A DNA stretch of 64,000 nt from [Enterobacter] lignolyticus SCF1 (GCF_000164865.1 NC_014618.1:3100001-3164000); one strand, 5' to 3'. Positions 18,509 to 28,225 are shown, counted from the first letter of the stretch. Notes: generated from the letters alone by a model not told the origin. Numbers and translations: made by a program.

Positions 18509-19945
18509 GTGTCGCAACCCATTCTGGTGCTGGGCGCCAGCGGCTATATCGGTCAGCATCTGGTTACCGAGCTGAGCCAGCGGGGCTACACCGTCCGGGC
18601 GGCGGCACGGCGCATTGACCGCCTGCAAAAGCTGGCGCTGCCGGGCGTCAGCTGTCATCACATCGACCTTAACTGGCCGCAGGGCCTGCCTGCGCTGCTG
18701 CGCGGTATCGATACGCTGTACTACCTGGTCCACGGCATGGGCGAAGGCGGTAACTTTGTCGCCCATGAACGCCAGGTGGCGCTTAACGTCCGCGACGCGC
18801 TGCGCGACGCGCCGGTGAAACAGATTATCTTCCTGAGCTCGCTGCAGGCGCCCGAACATGAGCAGTCAGACCATCTGCGCGCCCGCCAGATAACCGGCGA
18901 TATCCTGCGCGAAACCGGGATCCCGGTGACGGAGCTGCGCGCCGGGATCATCGTCGGCGCCGGGTCCGCCGCCTTCGAGGTGATGCGCGATATGGTCTAC
19001 AACCTGCCGGTGCTCACGCCGCCGCGCTGGGTGCGCTCGCGCACCACGCCCATCGCGCTGGAAAACCTGATGCACTACCTGCTGGAGCTGCTTCACCACC
19101 CGGGCAACAGCAGCCGGGTGTTTGAGGCGGCAGGCCCTGACGTGCTGAGCTACCAGCAGCAGTTCGAACATTTTATGGCAATAAGCGGCCGCCACCGTCT
19201 GCTGGTGCCTGTGCCGTTTCCCACCCGCTGGATTTCAGTGTGGTTTTTGAACGTTATCACCTCCGTGCCGCCGACCACCGCTAAAGCGCTGATTCAGGGG
19301 CTACGCCACGATCTGCTGGCGGACGATCGCGCCCTGAGGGCGCTGATTCCCCAGCGACTGATTCCATTTGACGATGCGGTACGCAGCACGCTGAAAGAAG
19401 AAGAGCATCTGGCCAACTCCAGCGACTGGGGCTATGACGCTCAGGCCTTCGCCCGCTGGCGGCCGGAATATGGCTATTACCCCAAACAGGCCGGATGCAC
19501 GGTGAAAACCTCCGCCAGCCTGAGCGCGTTATGGAAAATCATTAACCGCATCGGCGGTAAAGAGCGCTATTTCTTCGGCAATATTCTCTGGCAGATCCGC
19601 GGCTGGCTCGACCTGCTGGTCGGGCACCGGCTGGAAAAAGGCCGTCCGTCCCACGAGTACCTGCAAACCGGCGATACGGTCGATAGCTGGAAGGTGATCA
19701 TCGTCGAACCGGAAAAGCAGCTGTCGCTACTGTTCGGCATGAAGGCACCCGGGCTGGGGCGGCTGACCTTTTCGCTTATTGATAAGGGCGACCACCGCGA
19801 GCTCGACGTCCGCGCCTGGTGGCATCCGCACGGTATGCCGGGGCTGTTTTACTGGCTGTTTATGATCCCCGCGCACCTGTTTATTTTCCGCGGGATGGCA
19901 AAACGAATTGCGAAGCTTGCAGAGGAAATCACAGACAAAGTCTAA
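18509..19945 (+). CDS. ybjT: NAD(P)-binding SDR-like protein YbjT (DUF2867)
   Basis: A 478-residue protein with an N-terminal Rossmann domain (GASGYIGQHLV, about 8-18; atypical short-chain dehydrogenase) and a C-terminal DUF2867 domain containing the GRLTFSLIDKG segment and a hydrophobic helix near 445-465 (GLFYWLFMIPAHLFIF). The substrate is unknown. The start is a GTG at 18509, nine bases after ltaE, behind AAGGAG. A hydrophobic tail suggests membrane association. Confidence 0.9.
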   Translation: MSQPILVLGASGYIGQHLVTELSQRGYTVRAAARRIDRLQKLALPGVSCHHIDLNWPQGLPALLRGIDTLYYLVHGMGEGGNFVAHERQVALNVRDALRDAPVKQIIFLSSLQAPEHEQSDHLRARQITGDILRETGIPVTELRAGIIVGAGSAAFEVMRDMVYNLPVLTPPRWVRSRTTPIALENLMHYLLELLHHPGNSSRVFEAAGPDVLSYQQQFEHFMAISGRHRLLVPVPFPTRWISVWFLNVITSVPPTTAKALIQGLRHDLLADDRALRALIPQRLIPFDDAVRSTLKEEEHLANSSDWGYDAQAFARWRPEYGYYPKQAGCTVKTSASLSALWKIINRIGGKERYFFGNILWQIRGWLDLLVGHRLEKGRPSHEYLQTGDTVDSWKVIIVEPEKQLSLLFGMKAPGLGRLTFSLIDKGDHRELDVRAWWHPHGMPGLFYWLFMIPAHLFIFRGMAKRIAKLAEEITDKV

Positions 19946-20038
19946 ATCCATGTGTTTTTCTTCACAGTTTCCCATTGCAACTCAGAGGAATTCACGGAAA
20001 AATGCGCACGAAATTCTTTTCGGACACAGTGGATTGAT

Positions 20039-21052
20039 ATGAAGGTACTGGTCACCGGGGCCACCAGCGGTTTAGGCCGCAATGCGGTGGAATATCTGCG
20101 TCGCAAAGGCATCAGCGTCCGGGCTACCGGGCGCAACGAGGCGATGGGTCGGCTGCTGGAAAAAATGGGCGCCGAGTTCGTGCATGCGGATTTAACCGAG
20201 CTGGTTTCCTCACAGGCCAAGGTGATGCTGGCCGGAATCGACACGCTGTGGCACTGCTCCAGCTTCACCTCCCCCTGGGGAACGCAGGAAGCGTTTGACC
20301 TGGCCAACGTCCGCGCCACCCGCCGTCTCGGCGAGTGGTCGGTGGCCTGGGGCGTGCGCAACTTTATCCATATCTCGTCGCCGTCGCTCTATTTCGACTA
20401 TCACCACCACCGCGGTATTACCGAGGATTTCCGCCCGCGCCGTTTCGCCAACGAGTTCGCCCGCAGCAAAGCGGCCGGTGAAGAGGTGATCCACCTGCTG
20501 GCGCAGGCTAACCCCAACACCCGCTTCACCATTTTGCGCCCACAGAGCCTGTTTGGGCCGCACGACAAGGTGTTTATCCCGCGTCTGGCGCAGATGATGC
20601 ACCACTACGGCAGCGTGCTGCTGCCGCGCGGCGGCGCCGCGCAGGTGGATATGACCTACTACGAAAACGCCGTCCACGCCATGTGGCTGGCAAGCCAGCC
20701 CGCCTGCGATTCGCTCGCCTCGGCCCGCGCCTATAACATCACCAACGGCGAACCGTGCAGCCTGAAAAGCATCGTGCAGAAGCTGATTGACGAGCTCGAC
20801 ATCACCTGCCGTATTCGCTCGGTGCCCTACCCGATGCTGGACATGGTCGCCCGCAGCATGGAGCGCTTTGGCAACAAGTCGGCGAAAGAACCCTCCTTCA
20901 CCCACTACGGCGTATCGAAGCTGAACTTCGATTTTACCCTCGATATCACCCGCGCCCGCGAAGAGCTGGGCTACCAGCCCGTCGTCACGCTGGATGAAGG
21001 CATTGTGCGCACCGCGCACTGGCTGAAAGATCACGGAAAACTGCACCGCTGA
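20039..21052 (+). CDS. ybjS: NAD(P)-dependent epimerase/dehydratase-like protein YbjS
   Basis: A 337-residue extended SDR with the cofactor motif GATSGLGRNA (about 7-16), HISSPSLYF and an active-site region around FARSKAAGEE, which lacks a clean YxxxK (F replaces Y); the E. coli protein as I recall it has the same form. It resembles 3-beta-hydroxysteroid dehydrogenase/epimerase proteins of unknown substrate. The ATG at 20039 was chosen. A longer frame upstream adds 29 residues without similarity. It is the last backbone gene before the secretion island. Confidence 0.92.
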   Translation: MKVLVTGATSGLGRNAVEYLRRKGISVRATGRNEAMGRLLEKMGAEFVHADLTELVSSQAKVMLAGIDTLWHCSSFTSPWGTQEAFDLANVRATRRLGEWSVAWGVRNFIHISSPSLYFDYHHHRGITEDFRPRRFANEFARSKAAGEEVIHLLAQANPNTRFTILRPQSLFGPHDKVFIPRLAQMMHHYGSVLLPRGGAAQVDMTYYENAVHAMWLASQPACDSLASARAYNITNGEPCSLKSIVQKLIDELDITCRIRSVPYPMLDMVARSMERFGNKSAKEPSFTHYGVSKLNFDFTLDITRAREELGYQPVVTLDEGIVRTAHWLKDHGKLHR

Positions 21053-21064
21053 GCCGTCGGGGCG

Positions 21065-22939
21065 TCAGATACTCACCTGGCGCCCGATCTCGATAACCTG
21101 GTTATGCGGCAGCGAGTAGTAATCGGTGACGTGCGAACTGTTGCGCTTCATAAACACAAACAGCTTGCGCTGCCAGGCCGGCAGCCCGTTATGCGGCGCG
21201 CCCACCACCGACTCATGGCCGATGTACCAGGTTGCGTCGGTGAAATCCACCTGCGCGAACAGTTCAATCCCCTGCAACAGCTGCGGAATGTTCGGCGACT
21301 CCATAAAGCCATAGCGCGCCATCACCCGGTAGACGCTCTCGTCGACCTGCTGCACCCGTACCCGCTCCTCGCTGGCAATTCGCGGCACCATGGCAATTTC
21401 GATGGTCGTCACGATCAGATTTTTTTGCAGCGCATGGTTGCGGGCTACGTGCCAGGACATCACCGCTGGCGTGATATCCGGCTGTTTGGACAGGAAAATG
21501 CCGGTGCCCGGCACCCGGGAAACCGCGCTCTCGCGGATGGTCTGTAAAAAGGCGGTCATCGAAACCGGGTGCTCGTTGATATTGCGGACGATCTGCGTGG
21601 TTCCCCGGCGCCAGATAATCATCAGCATGCAGAGCGCGGCGGCGAGCAGCAGCGGGATATAGCCGCCGTTCATCAGCTTCGCCATATTCGCCGCCACAAA
21701 GCTGCTGTCGATCACCAGAAACGCGCCGGCCACCAGCGCGCAGGGCACGCGTCCCCAGTTCCAGATTTGCCGCATCGCGATAAACAGCAGGCAGGTAGTC
21801 ATCAGCATGGTCAGCGACACGGCTATCCCGTAGGCCGAGGCCAGCGCGGCCGATGAGCGGAAAAAGAGCACCAGCGCCAGCGTCGCCACCATCAGCGCCC
21901 AGTTCACCGCGCCGATATAAATCTGCCCGTAGTTATCTTCCGCCGTTTGGGTGATCCGCATCCGCGGCAGCCAGCCGAGCTGAATCGCCTGGCGGGTCAT
22001 CGAAAACGCGCCGGTGATAATGGCCTGGCTGGCGATAATGGTCGCCAGCGTCGCCAGCACGATCAGCGGCCCGCGCAGCACCGACGGCGCCAGACGGTAG
22101 AAAATATTATCGGTCAGGTGCGGGTTCGCCAGAATAAACGCCGCCTGCCCGGCGTAGTTGAGCAGCAGGCAGGGAAACACCAGCCCAAACCAGGCCAGCC
22201 ACACCGGCCGCTTACCAAAGTGACCCATGTCGGCATACAGCGCCTCCGCGCCGGTGACGCACAAAAAGACGCCGCCCAGAATCACGAAGCTGGCATAGCC
22301 GTTAGAGAACAAAAAATGCACGCTGTACCAGGGGTTCAGCGCTTTTAGCACTTCAGGGTTCAGAATGATGCCGTGAACGCCGAGCATCGCCATGCTCATA
22401 AACCAGACCACCATCACCGGCGCAAACCATTTGCTGATCCGCGCGGTACCAAAATGCTGGACGGAAAAGATGGCGATAAGAATCGCAATAGTGATCGGCA
22501 GAATATAGGGCGAGACGCCGGGGATAATAAGCTCCATCCCCTCCAGCGCGGAGAGGACGGAAATCGCCGGGGTGACCGCGCCGTCGCCATACACCAGCGC
22601 CGCGCCAAACAGTCCGGCAAAGATAATCAGGCGATGCTGCTTCTCCTTGCCGGTGAGCAGCGACATTAGCGCCAGAATGCCGCCCTCGCCGTTGTTGTCG
22701 ATGCGCATGGCGAGCATGACGTATTTCACCGAGGTAATGAGGATCAGCGTCCAGAACAGCAGCGACAGCGCGCCGAGGACTGTCTCCGGCTGGGTGTTGT
22801 CGCCCGCGAGCTGAAGCACCGCGTTGAAGGTATACAGCGGGCTGGTGCCGATGTCGCCAAACACAATACCCAGCGCCCCAATCGCCAGTAAAAACAGCGG
22901 CGAGCGGGTAGACGAATCGGAGACGTTTGCGTGCGACAT
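21065..22939 (-). CDS. KUP-type low-affinity potassium transporter (kup paralogue)
   Basis: A 624-residue K+/H+ symporter of the KUP/HAK family. The N-terminal GALGIVFGDIGTSPLYT, the NNGEGGILALMSLL segment and the GDGAVTPAISVLSA segment are family signatures. There are about twelve membrane helices up to residue 445, then a cytoplasmic tail of about 170 residues. The usual E. coli kup lies elsewhere (near rbs), so this is probably a second copy. The ATG at 22939 has an AAGGGA site. It is transcribed toward ybjS and ends only 12 bases from its stop. Confidence 0.92.
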   Translation of the reverse strand: MSHANVSDSSTRSPLFLLAIGALGIVFGDIGTSPLYTFNAVLQLAGDNTQPETVLGALSLLFWTLILITSVKYVMLAMRIDNNGEGGILALMSLLTGKEKQHRLIIFAGLFGAALVYGDGAVTPAISVLSALEGMELIIPGVSPYILPITIAILIAIFSVQHFGTARISKWFAPVMVVWFMSMAMLGVHGIILNPEVLKALNPWYSVHFLFSNGYASFVILGGVFLCVTGAEALYADMGHFGKRPVWLAWFGLVFPCLLLNYAGQAAFILANPHLTDNIFYRLAPSVLRGPLIVLATLATIIASQAIITGAFSMTRQAIQLGWLPRMRITQTAEDNYGQIYIGAVNWALMVATLALVLFFRSSAALASAYGIAVSLTMLMTTCLLFIAMRQIWNWGRVPCALVAGAFLVIDSSFVAANMAKLMNGGYIPLLLAAALCMLMIIWRRGTTQIVRNINEHPVSMTAFLQTIRESAVSRVPGTGIFLSKQPDITPAVMSWHVARNHALQKNLIVTTIEIAMVPRIASEERVRVQQVDESVYRVMARYGFMESPNIPQLLQGIELFAQVDFTDATWYIGHESVVGAPHNGLPAWQRKLFVFMKRNSSHVTDYYSLPHNQVIEIGRQVSI

Positions 22940-23043
22940 ACGTTATCCCTTATTGACGCGAAAACAGATTCCCGGACCGCAAAAAGCGTATCGCTTTCAT
23001 CAGTATAGCGCGTATGCACGTTCATCAAAGGCGTAACGCATAC

Positions 23044-23074
23044 AAAAAACGGCAGCCCTGCGGCTGCCGTTTTG
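23044..23074 (-). terminator. Intrinsic terminator after the GH19 chitinase
   Basis: On the minus strand AAAACGGCAGCC pairs with GGCTGCCGTTTT around four bases, with T on the 3' side, seven bases beyond the chitinase stop. It ends the chitinase run before the kup-like gene. Confidence 0.88.
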
Positions 23075-23080
23075 CTGAGA

Positions 23081-24904
23081 TTACAGCGCGTTCCACGCAT
23101 CCTGCCAGGCCTGCCCGGCGCCCGGCTCGTAGTAGGCAGGCGCCTGGCTGCACCAGCCGCTGTACGGGAACGGCTTGCACTGGAACAGCTTGCCGTGGTT
23201 ATTGACGATATCCCCGGCGCTGTACTTCGCATTCGCGCTCCATGCCGGGTAGCTGCCCGCATGACCGTCATCACCCGCCGGCGTCTGCGCTTTGGCGTTG
23301 ACGTTCAGCAGATACGAGGTCGTACTGCTGAGCTCTCCGTCGCTGACGGTCAGGCTGACCTCATACTGCTGCGCGGCGGCGGCTTCCGGCGCGGTAAAGG
23401 TGATAACCGCCTTATCTTCACCGCTGACGGTCTGACCATCCTGAGCGCGCCAGGTGTAGGTCAGCTTATTGCCGTCGGCATCGGTCGACCCCTCCGCGCT
23501 CAGCGAAACGTGCGCCCCGGCTTCGACGGCGCCGATCGGCCCGGCGATATGGGCGACCGGCGCGTGGTTAACGGTGGTCGGCTCTTCCGGCGTCGGCGCA
23601 GGCGTTTCATCCGCCGGGACCGGCGGCGGCACGTCGTCGGACGGCGCGGGTTTGACCTCCTCGCCCGGCGTCAGCGCGGAGCCATCGTCATTCACAATCT
23701 TCACATTGTAGAAATGCTGAACGCATTTGGTGTAATCCCCCTGCTTAAACGCGCTAAACGGCGTCTGATAGCCGACCAGCTGACAGGCGTAGGTTTTGCC
23801 GTCCGGCGTATCCGCACTCCAGCCCCAGTCCTGCTCCCAGTAGATTTTCAGCGCGCCGGAACCGCCCTCATCAAACTGCTTCATGTTCGCGCAGCCCATC
23901 ACCTCACTGGCCCCGACCGGCACCTTCAGGTATTTCGCGAACTCTTTATAGTACTTGATGCGGTTTTCCGACTGGGCGTTCTCGGTCGGGCCGCCGCACT
24001 CCACGCCGCCGTTGATAATCTGCGTGGTCACGCCAAAGCCCGGCACCAGACCGTTGGCCTTATCGTGAGCGTTAGGTTGCCAGGAGCCGTCAATCACCTG
24101 CAGCATGCTCGGTTTCGGCGGCTGCGGATAGGCGAAGAAGAAGATGGCGCTGGCCAGGTTCAGCCAGGTGTCCGCCACCAGCTCGGGTTTATCCAGCAGC
24201 GGACGGACATCGCCAAACATCGCCTCCGAGAACGGACCGTAGTTATAGTTGTACGAGAGCTGCTTGGCGCCGCGGCCAAAGTAGCTGACGAAGTCGCCGT
24301 CTTTATCTTTCCCGCACGGCCAGGTTTGTCCCTGCCAGACGTTCGGGTTGCATTCGCCGTTATAGCCGCCCTTCTGCCCTTCGCTCCAGCCCATTTCGCG
24401 CACATAGACCAGCGCCTGACGCCATTCGGCCTCCGGACGCCAGCTTTCATGGCCGCCGGTTTCCTGGGCGAAGTGGGCAAACATGGTCGCCAGCTCCTTA
24501 CGGCAAATGGCGTCGCTGTCGCGGCCGTCGCTGTAGGTCTGACACAGGGCCGGAAACTTGCCGACCGCCTTCAGGAAGTTGCTGTAGGTATACTCTTTGG
24601 CCCGCAGCGGGAACAGATACTCCCAGTCGCTGGCTTTCACTATCCCTTCTACCCGCTTCACGTTCTCCGGGTTGGAGGCTTTCCCCGGCTCAATCTGCTC
24701 GACCACGCTGTTATCCAGGGTGCGAATCGTGTCTTTCACCGACTGCATCAGCGGAAAATCGGTCAGCGTTTTTTCCTTCTGCGCCAGATCGCTGGCTTTC
24801 AGGGTGTAGGGTTCGCCGCCTGCCTGCAGCATCGCCGCCTGGGCCATCCAGGGCGCCACGCAGGCGCCAGCGACCAATACGCTTAATAATGTCCTTTTAT
24901 TCAT
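23081..24904 (-). CDS. Secreted family 19 chitinase with PKD and chitin-binding domains
   Basis: A 607-residue secreted chitinase that cleaves beta-1,4 GlcNAc chains. It has a signal peptide (1-23, cut after AQA), a GH19 catalytic domain (about 45-390) with catalytic Glu148 in FAQETGGHE and the YFGRGAKQLSYNYNYG signature (208-223), a Pro/Asp/Glu-rich linker (about 415-450), a PKD domain (about 452-545, with VSDGELSS), and a C-terminal CBM5/12 chitin-binding module with SANAKYSAGDIV and CKPFPYSGWC. It lies beyond the lytic transglycosylase and chiA, all leftward like the gsp operon, so it is a likely substrate of the type II system. Confidence 0.92.
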   Translation of the reverse strand: MNKRTLLSVLVAGACVAPWMAQAAMLQAGGEPYTLKASDLAQKEKTLTDFPLMQSVKDTIRTLDNSVVEQIEPGKASNPENVKRVEGIVKASDWEYLFPLRAKEYTYSNFLKAVGKFPALCQTYSDGRDSDAICRKELATMFAHFAQETGGHESWRPEAEWRQALVYVREMGWSEGQKGGYNGECNPNVWQGQTWPCGKDKDGDFVSYFGRGAKQLSYNYNYGPFSEAMFGDVRPLLDKPELVADTWLNLASAIFFFAYPQPPKPSMLQVIDGSWQPNAHDKANGLVPGFGVTTQIINGGVECGGPTENAQSENRIKYYKEFAKYLKVPVGASEVMGCANMKQFDEGGSGALKIYWEQDWGWSADTPDGKTYACQLVGYQTPFSAFKQGDYTKCVQHFYNVKIVNDDGSALTPGEEVKPAPSDDVPPPVPADETPAPTPEEPTTVNHAPVAHIAGPIGAVEAGAHVSLSAEGSTDADGNKLTYTWRAQDGQTVSGEDKAVITFTAPEAAAAQQYEVSLTVSDGELSSTTSYLLNVNAKAQTPAGDDGHAGSYPAWSANAKYSAGDIVNNHGKLFQCKPFPYSGWCSQAPAYYEPGAGQAWQDAWNAL

Positions 24905-25020
24905 TTTATCTGTGTCTTCTTTATTTATTTCGCTTAAACAAATAACCCTGAAAAGAAACTTGTCAATAACGCCTGAACGTCGCAGGCATTATCTGAAATT
25001 CACTTCAGCGTTACCGCACA

Positions 25021-25467
25021 TTATCGGGAAGCCAGCCTGAGCTGCTGATATTTATTCCATACCTGTCGGGCATATACCATTCGCTGCGGATAGCGTTCCT
25101 TTTTCACTCCCGCGTTATAAGCGCCAACCGCTTCCCAGTTATTGCCGTAGACCTTAATCATGTTGGATAAAATAGAGGCGCCGACCATAATTGAGGTGCA
25201 GGGTTCGGCCATCAGCCGCTGCTCATCAATCCCCAACGGGGCGAGTTCGGGAAAATGCACGCTGTTGATTTGCATTAGCCCAACGTCATGCGTACCGTCG
25301 TGGTTCCAGCCAATAGCGCGCGGGTTCATTCCCGACTCCACGTTGGCGATTGCCAGTAATAACCACGGATCGACATGATAATATTCCCCGGCTCTCTTCC
25401 AGCAGTTGGCCAAAACCGGCTGGCTGAGGGCCAGAACGATCAACAGCGCGTATTTTATCTTTTTCAC
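25021..25467 (-). CDS. Small periplasmic lytic transglycosylase (SLT/IagB-like)
   Basis: A 148-residue protein with a signal peptide (1-20, VLA) and one SLT domain. Glu44 in ANVESGMNP is the catalytic residue; HDVGLMQIN and GAYNAG are the other family motifs. Such small enzymes (IagB, PilT-like, VirB1 type) open peptidoglycan for secretion machines. Here it may clear a path for the type II apparatus. The start is a GTG at 25467 behind GGAGAG. It lies between the two chitinase genes on the same strand. Confidence 0.88.
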   Translation of the reverse strand: MKKIKYALLIVLALSQPVLANCWKRAGEYYHVDPWLLLAIANVESGMNPRAIGWNHDGTHDVGLMQINSVHFPELAPLGIDEQRLMAEPCTSIMVGASILSNMIKVYGNNWEAVGAYNAGVKKERYPQRMVYARQVWNKYQQLRLASR

Positions 25468-25483
25468 GTTCAGCTCTCCGGCT

Positions 25484-25507
25484 GCCTGCGCGCTCTGCTG
25501 CGCAGGC
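25484..25507 (-). other. Intercistronic hairpin between chiA and the transglycosylase gene
   Basis: GCCTGCGC and GCGCAGGC form a perfect 8-bp stem with an 8-base loop. No T run follows, so it is more likely an mRNA-stability or processing element than a full terminator. Confidence 0.6.
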
Positions 25508-25528
25508 GGTTATTTCTCGGGAGATGGT

Positions 25529-28225
25529 TTACTTACAGTCGGCCGATGCGCCCTCTTTTACCCAGACATCGCTGTTGCCCGGCTTATCGCCCTGCGTCCA
25601 CCATTTAGCGCGCCAGGTAGAGCCGTTATAGGTGGTGGTATCGCCGCCGTTGTAGACCACCTCGGCGCGCCAGCCGAACTTCACGTTGCTTACCAGCTGC
25701 CACTGATCGGCGCCGAACCCCGGCTTGTTGCCCTGGGTCCAGTATTTGGCTTTCCATACCAGGTTGTCGACGCTGACGGTGTCGCCGCTGTTGTAGACCG
25801 TCGTCGCGTTCCACGCGGCATATTTGCTGGCATTGGCGTCAACCGGATGGTCGCAGCTGCCGGTTGGGGTACCCTCGTCGGCAGGCGGAGTTACGTCGTC
25901 GGATGGCGGAGTTACGTCGTCGGATGGCACATTCGCGTCGTCCTGCGCCGCCTTTGGCGTCACGGTCACCACCACGCCCGACTGCACGCTGGTTTTACCG
26001 TCGCTCACCACCACGCTCAGGGTGCGGGTGGTCTGGGCGCTGACGTCCGGCGCGGTGATGGTCAGATCGCTGCTGCTGGTGTCGGCCGCGTTCATATCGC
26101 CAGGCACGCTCCAGGCGTAGGTCAGCGTATCGCCGTCCGGGTCGGAGGCCTGAGCATGCAGGGTATAGGTCTGCCCGGCCTCCAGCGTCACCGCATCCAT
26201 CTGGCGGATCACCGGCGCCTGGTTTGCCTTCGGCGTTTTGTTGATGACCTGTACATCAACGGAATGGCTCAGCCCCTTCGTATCCGTCACGGTCAGGCGG
26301 AACGCGCTGGACTGGTCGCTGGCGGCTGCGGCAACGCTGAAGGTCGCTTTTGCCTTAGCGCTGTTGGTCAGCGTCACCGCAGGCCCGGAAATCTGCGTCC
26401 ATTTGTAGGTTATCGCATCCCCATCGGGATCGCTGGAGGCTGAACCGTCCAGCGTCACGGTCGCCGGGCCGGTTACCGTCACATCAGAGGCCGTCGCGAC
26501 CGGCGGGTGGTTGGTCGCCACCGGGTCGACCGGGGTACTGCCGCCGAGCAGGCTTTCGTTCATCGCATTCAGAATATCGCCGTTATCGGAGTCAATGGAC
26601 CACGCGAACAGGCCGCCGAGGTTCTTCGCCAGCACGTACTTGCCTTTGGCCGCCACGGAGCGGGCGTCATCGTAGGAGATAAGTTCGCCGGTGGATTTGT
26701 TGAAGACGTAAGGCGCTTCGGCGGCAGCGTCATAGCCGTACTCCCAACCCGGTTTTCCCTTGTATTCATTGACAATCTGCCGGTAGTCCACCACGCCCGG
26801 CTCCCAGGTGCCTTTTACCGCGCCGGTGGCCGTTCCGCTAAACGGATTATCGCCGCTATAGCCGTGTACGCCGGTCCAGCCGCGGCCGTACATCCCTGCC
26901 CCGACCACGATTTTGCCGGGCTTCACGCCCTGGTCGAGCAGCGCCTGCACGCCGTTGTCGGTGGTGTAATGGGTATCCGGTCGCCACGCGGGCGCATACA
27001 GCGCGGCCTGGTGGCCCAGCTCGGTGTTGCTCCACGCGCCGTAGAAGTCGTAGCTCATCAGGAAGATATGGTCGAGGTACTGCTGCGCGGCGGTATAATC
27101 CACGTCTTCGATTTTATCTTTGCCGGAGCCAATCGCCGTGGTCAGTTCGTACTGACGGCCCGTCTCCTGAGAGAGGCTGTTCAGCATTGCGCGCAGATCC
27201 TGCATCAGCAGGGTGTAGGTCTCTTTATCCTGCTGCGGGTTGCCCAGGGCTTCGTTCTGGCCGCCGCCGCCCGGAAACTCCCAGTCAATATCGACACCGT
27301 CAAAGAACTTCCAGGTTTTGAGGAAATCCTTCACCGAGGCGACAAAGCGATCGCGGATAACCTTGTCATGCATTTTGAAGAACGGATCGGACATGGTCCA
27401 GCCGCCGATGGACGGCAGTATTTTCAGGTCCGGGTGCGCTTTTTTCAACGCCATCAGCTGGCCGAAGTTGCCCTTATACGGGTCGTCCCATGCCGCGACG
27501 CCGGACTGCGGTTTTTGCAGCGCCGCCCACGGGTCGTGAATAGCGACCTGATAGTCCTGACGGCCGTTACAGGCGCGTTTGAGCGCTTCGAAGCTGTTGC
27601 CCCCCTCCACGGACTTCAGGCTGTCGTTTATCCCGTCGCCGCCGCAAATCGGAATAAAGCCGTACAGAATATGGTTCAGGTTCGCCGCCGGAATTTTGTC
27701 GACCGGGAAATTACGGCCATACACGCCCCACTCCGGGAAATAGGCCGCCACCACCTTGTCGGTATGCTTGCTGAACGCCTTGTTGTTTTCCTGCAGCGGA
27801 GCATTCAGCGGCAGCAGATGGCTGCCGTCGGTGTCGGCAACGATAATCAGCTTACTGTCGCTTTTGCTACAGCCGCTGGCGTTGCACAGCTCGACCTGCT
27901 CCTGGTAGCGGCCGCCTTTTTTCACTTTGAAGGTCGCTTTGCCGGAGGCGCTACCGGCGCCGCTCCAGACGGTCTGGCCGTCAAGCAGCACCTTCGCGGA
28001 GGTCGGCGCATCGCCGCTCCAGACGTTCCACTCGACGGTCACATCGGCGCCGTCATGCACTTTTACCAGGCTGTTATAGTCCTGCGCCGCCTGGTCAACC
28101 TCAACGATGGCGAATTTATCATTGCCATAGCTCAGCATCGGTTTTCCCGGTACTGCCGCAAATGCGGAACTACCGGCAACAGTAGCGACAAATAACGCCA
28201 GATATTTTGGCTTCATTAATTTCAT
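25529..28225 (-). CDS. chiA: Large secreted family 18 chitinase, ChiA type
   Basis: An 898-residue endochitinase; E. coli ChiA has 897 residues and is a known substrate of its Gsp type II system. Domains: signal peptide (1-23), ChitinaseA N-terminal fold (about 24-137), GH18 barrel (about 157-560) with SIGGW (272-276) and the catalytic DGVDIDWE, acid Glu316 (Glu315 in Serratia ChiA), two PKD domains (about 570-770), an acidic proline linker, and two CBM5/12 modules at the C-terminus with WTQGNKPG and WTQGDKPG. It lies directly downstream of gspO. Confidence 0.95.
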   Translation of the reverse strand: MKLMKPKYLALFVATVAGSSAFAAVPGKPMLSYGNDKFAIVEVDQAAQDYNSLVKVHDGADVTVEWNVWSGDAPTSAKVLLDGQTVWSGAGSASGKATFKVKKGGRYQEQVELCNASGCSKSDSKLIIVADTDGSHLLPLNAPLQENNKAFSKHTDKVVAAYFPEWGVYGRNFPVDKIPAANLNHILYGFIPICGGDGINDSLKSVEGGNSFEALKRACNGRQDYQVAIHDPWAALQKPQSGVAAWDDPYKGNFGQLMALKKAHPDLKILPSIGGWTMSDPFFKMHDKVIRDRFVASVKDFLKTWKFFDGVDIDWEFPGGGGQNEALGNPQQDKETYTLLMQDLRAMLNSLSQETGRQYELTTAIGSGKDKIEDVDYTAAQQYLDHIFLMSYDFYGAWSNTELGHQAALYAPAWRPDTHYTTDNGVQALLDQGVKPGKIVVGAGMYGRGWTGVHGYSGDNPFSGTATGAVKGTWEPGVVDYRQIVNEYKGKPGWEYGYDAAAEAPYVFNKSTGELISYDDARSVAAKGKYVLAKNLGGLFAWSIDSDNGDILNAMNESLLGGSTPVDPVATNHPPVATASDVTVTGPATVTLDGSASSDPDGDAITYKWTQISGPAVTLTNSAKAKATFSVAAAASDQSSAFRLTVTDTKGLSHSVDVQVINKTPKANQAPVIRQMDAVTLEAGQTYTLHAQASDPDGDTLTYAWSVPGDMNAADTSSSDLTITAPDVSAQTTRTLSVVVSDGKTSVQSGVVVTVTPKAAQDDANVPSDDVTPPSDDVTPPADEGTPTGSCDHPVDANASKYAAWNATTVYNSGDTVSVDNLVWKAKYWTQGNKPGFGADQWQLVSNVKFGWRAEVVYNGGDTTTYNGSTWRAKWWTQGDKPGNSDVWVKEGASADCK
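25884..25928 (-). repeat. 21-bp tandem repeat in the chiA linker
   Basis: The unit GGCGGAGTTACGTCGTCGGAT occurs twice (25884-25904 and 25905-25925) with a partial third copy. It encodes the repeated heptad SDDVTPP in the linker between PKD and chitin-binding modules, so its copy number can change in frame. Confidence 0.85.

Noticed and set aside
23072..24886. Long plus-strand open frame of 604 codons
   Set aside because: It mirrors the GH19 chitinase gene; arginine-rich shadow frame without family features.
26507..28195. Long plus-strand open frame of 562 codons
   Set aside because: It is antisense to the chitinase gene and has no ribosome site or recognisable domain.
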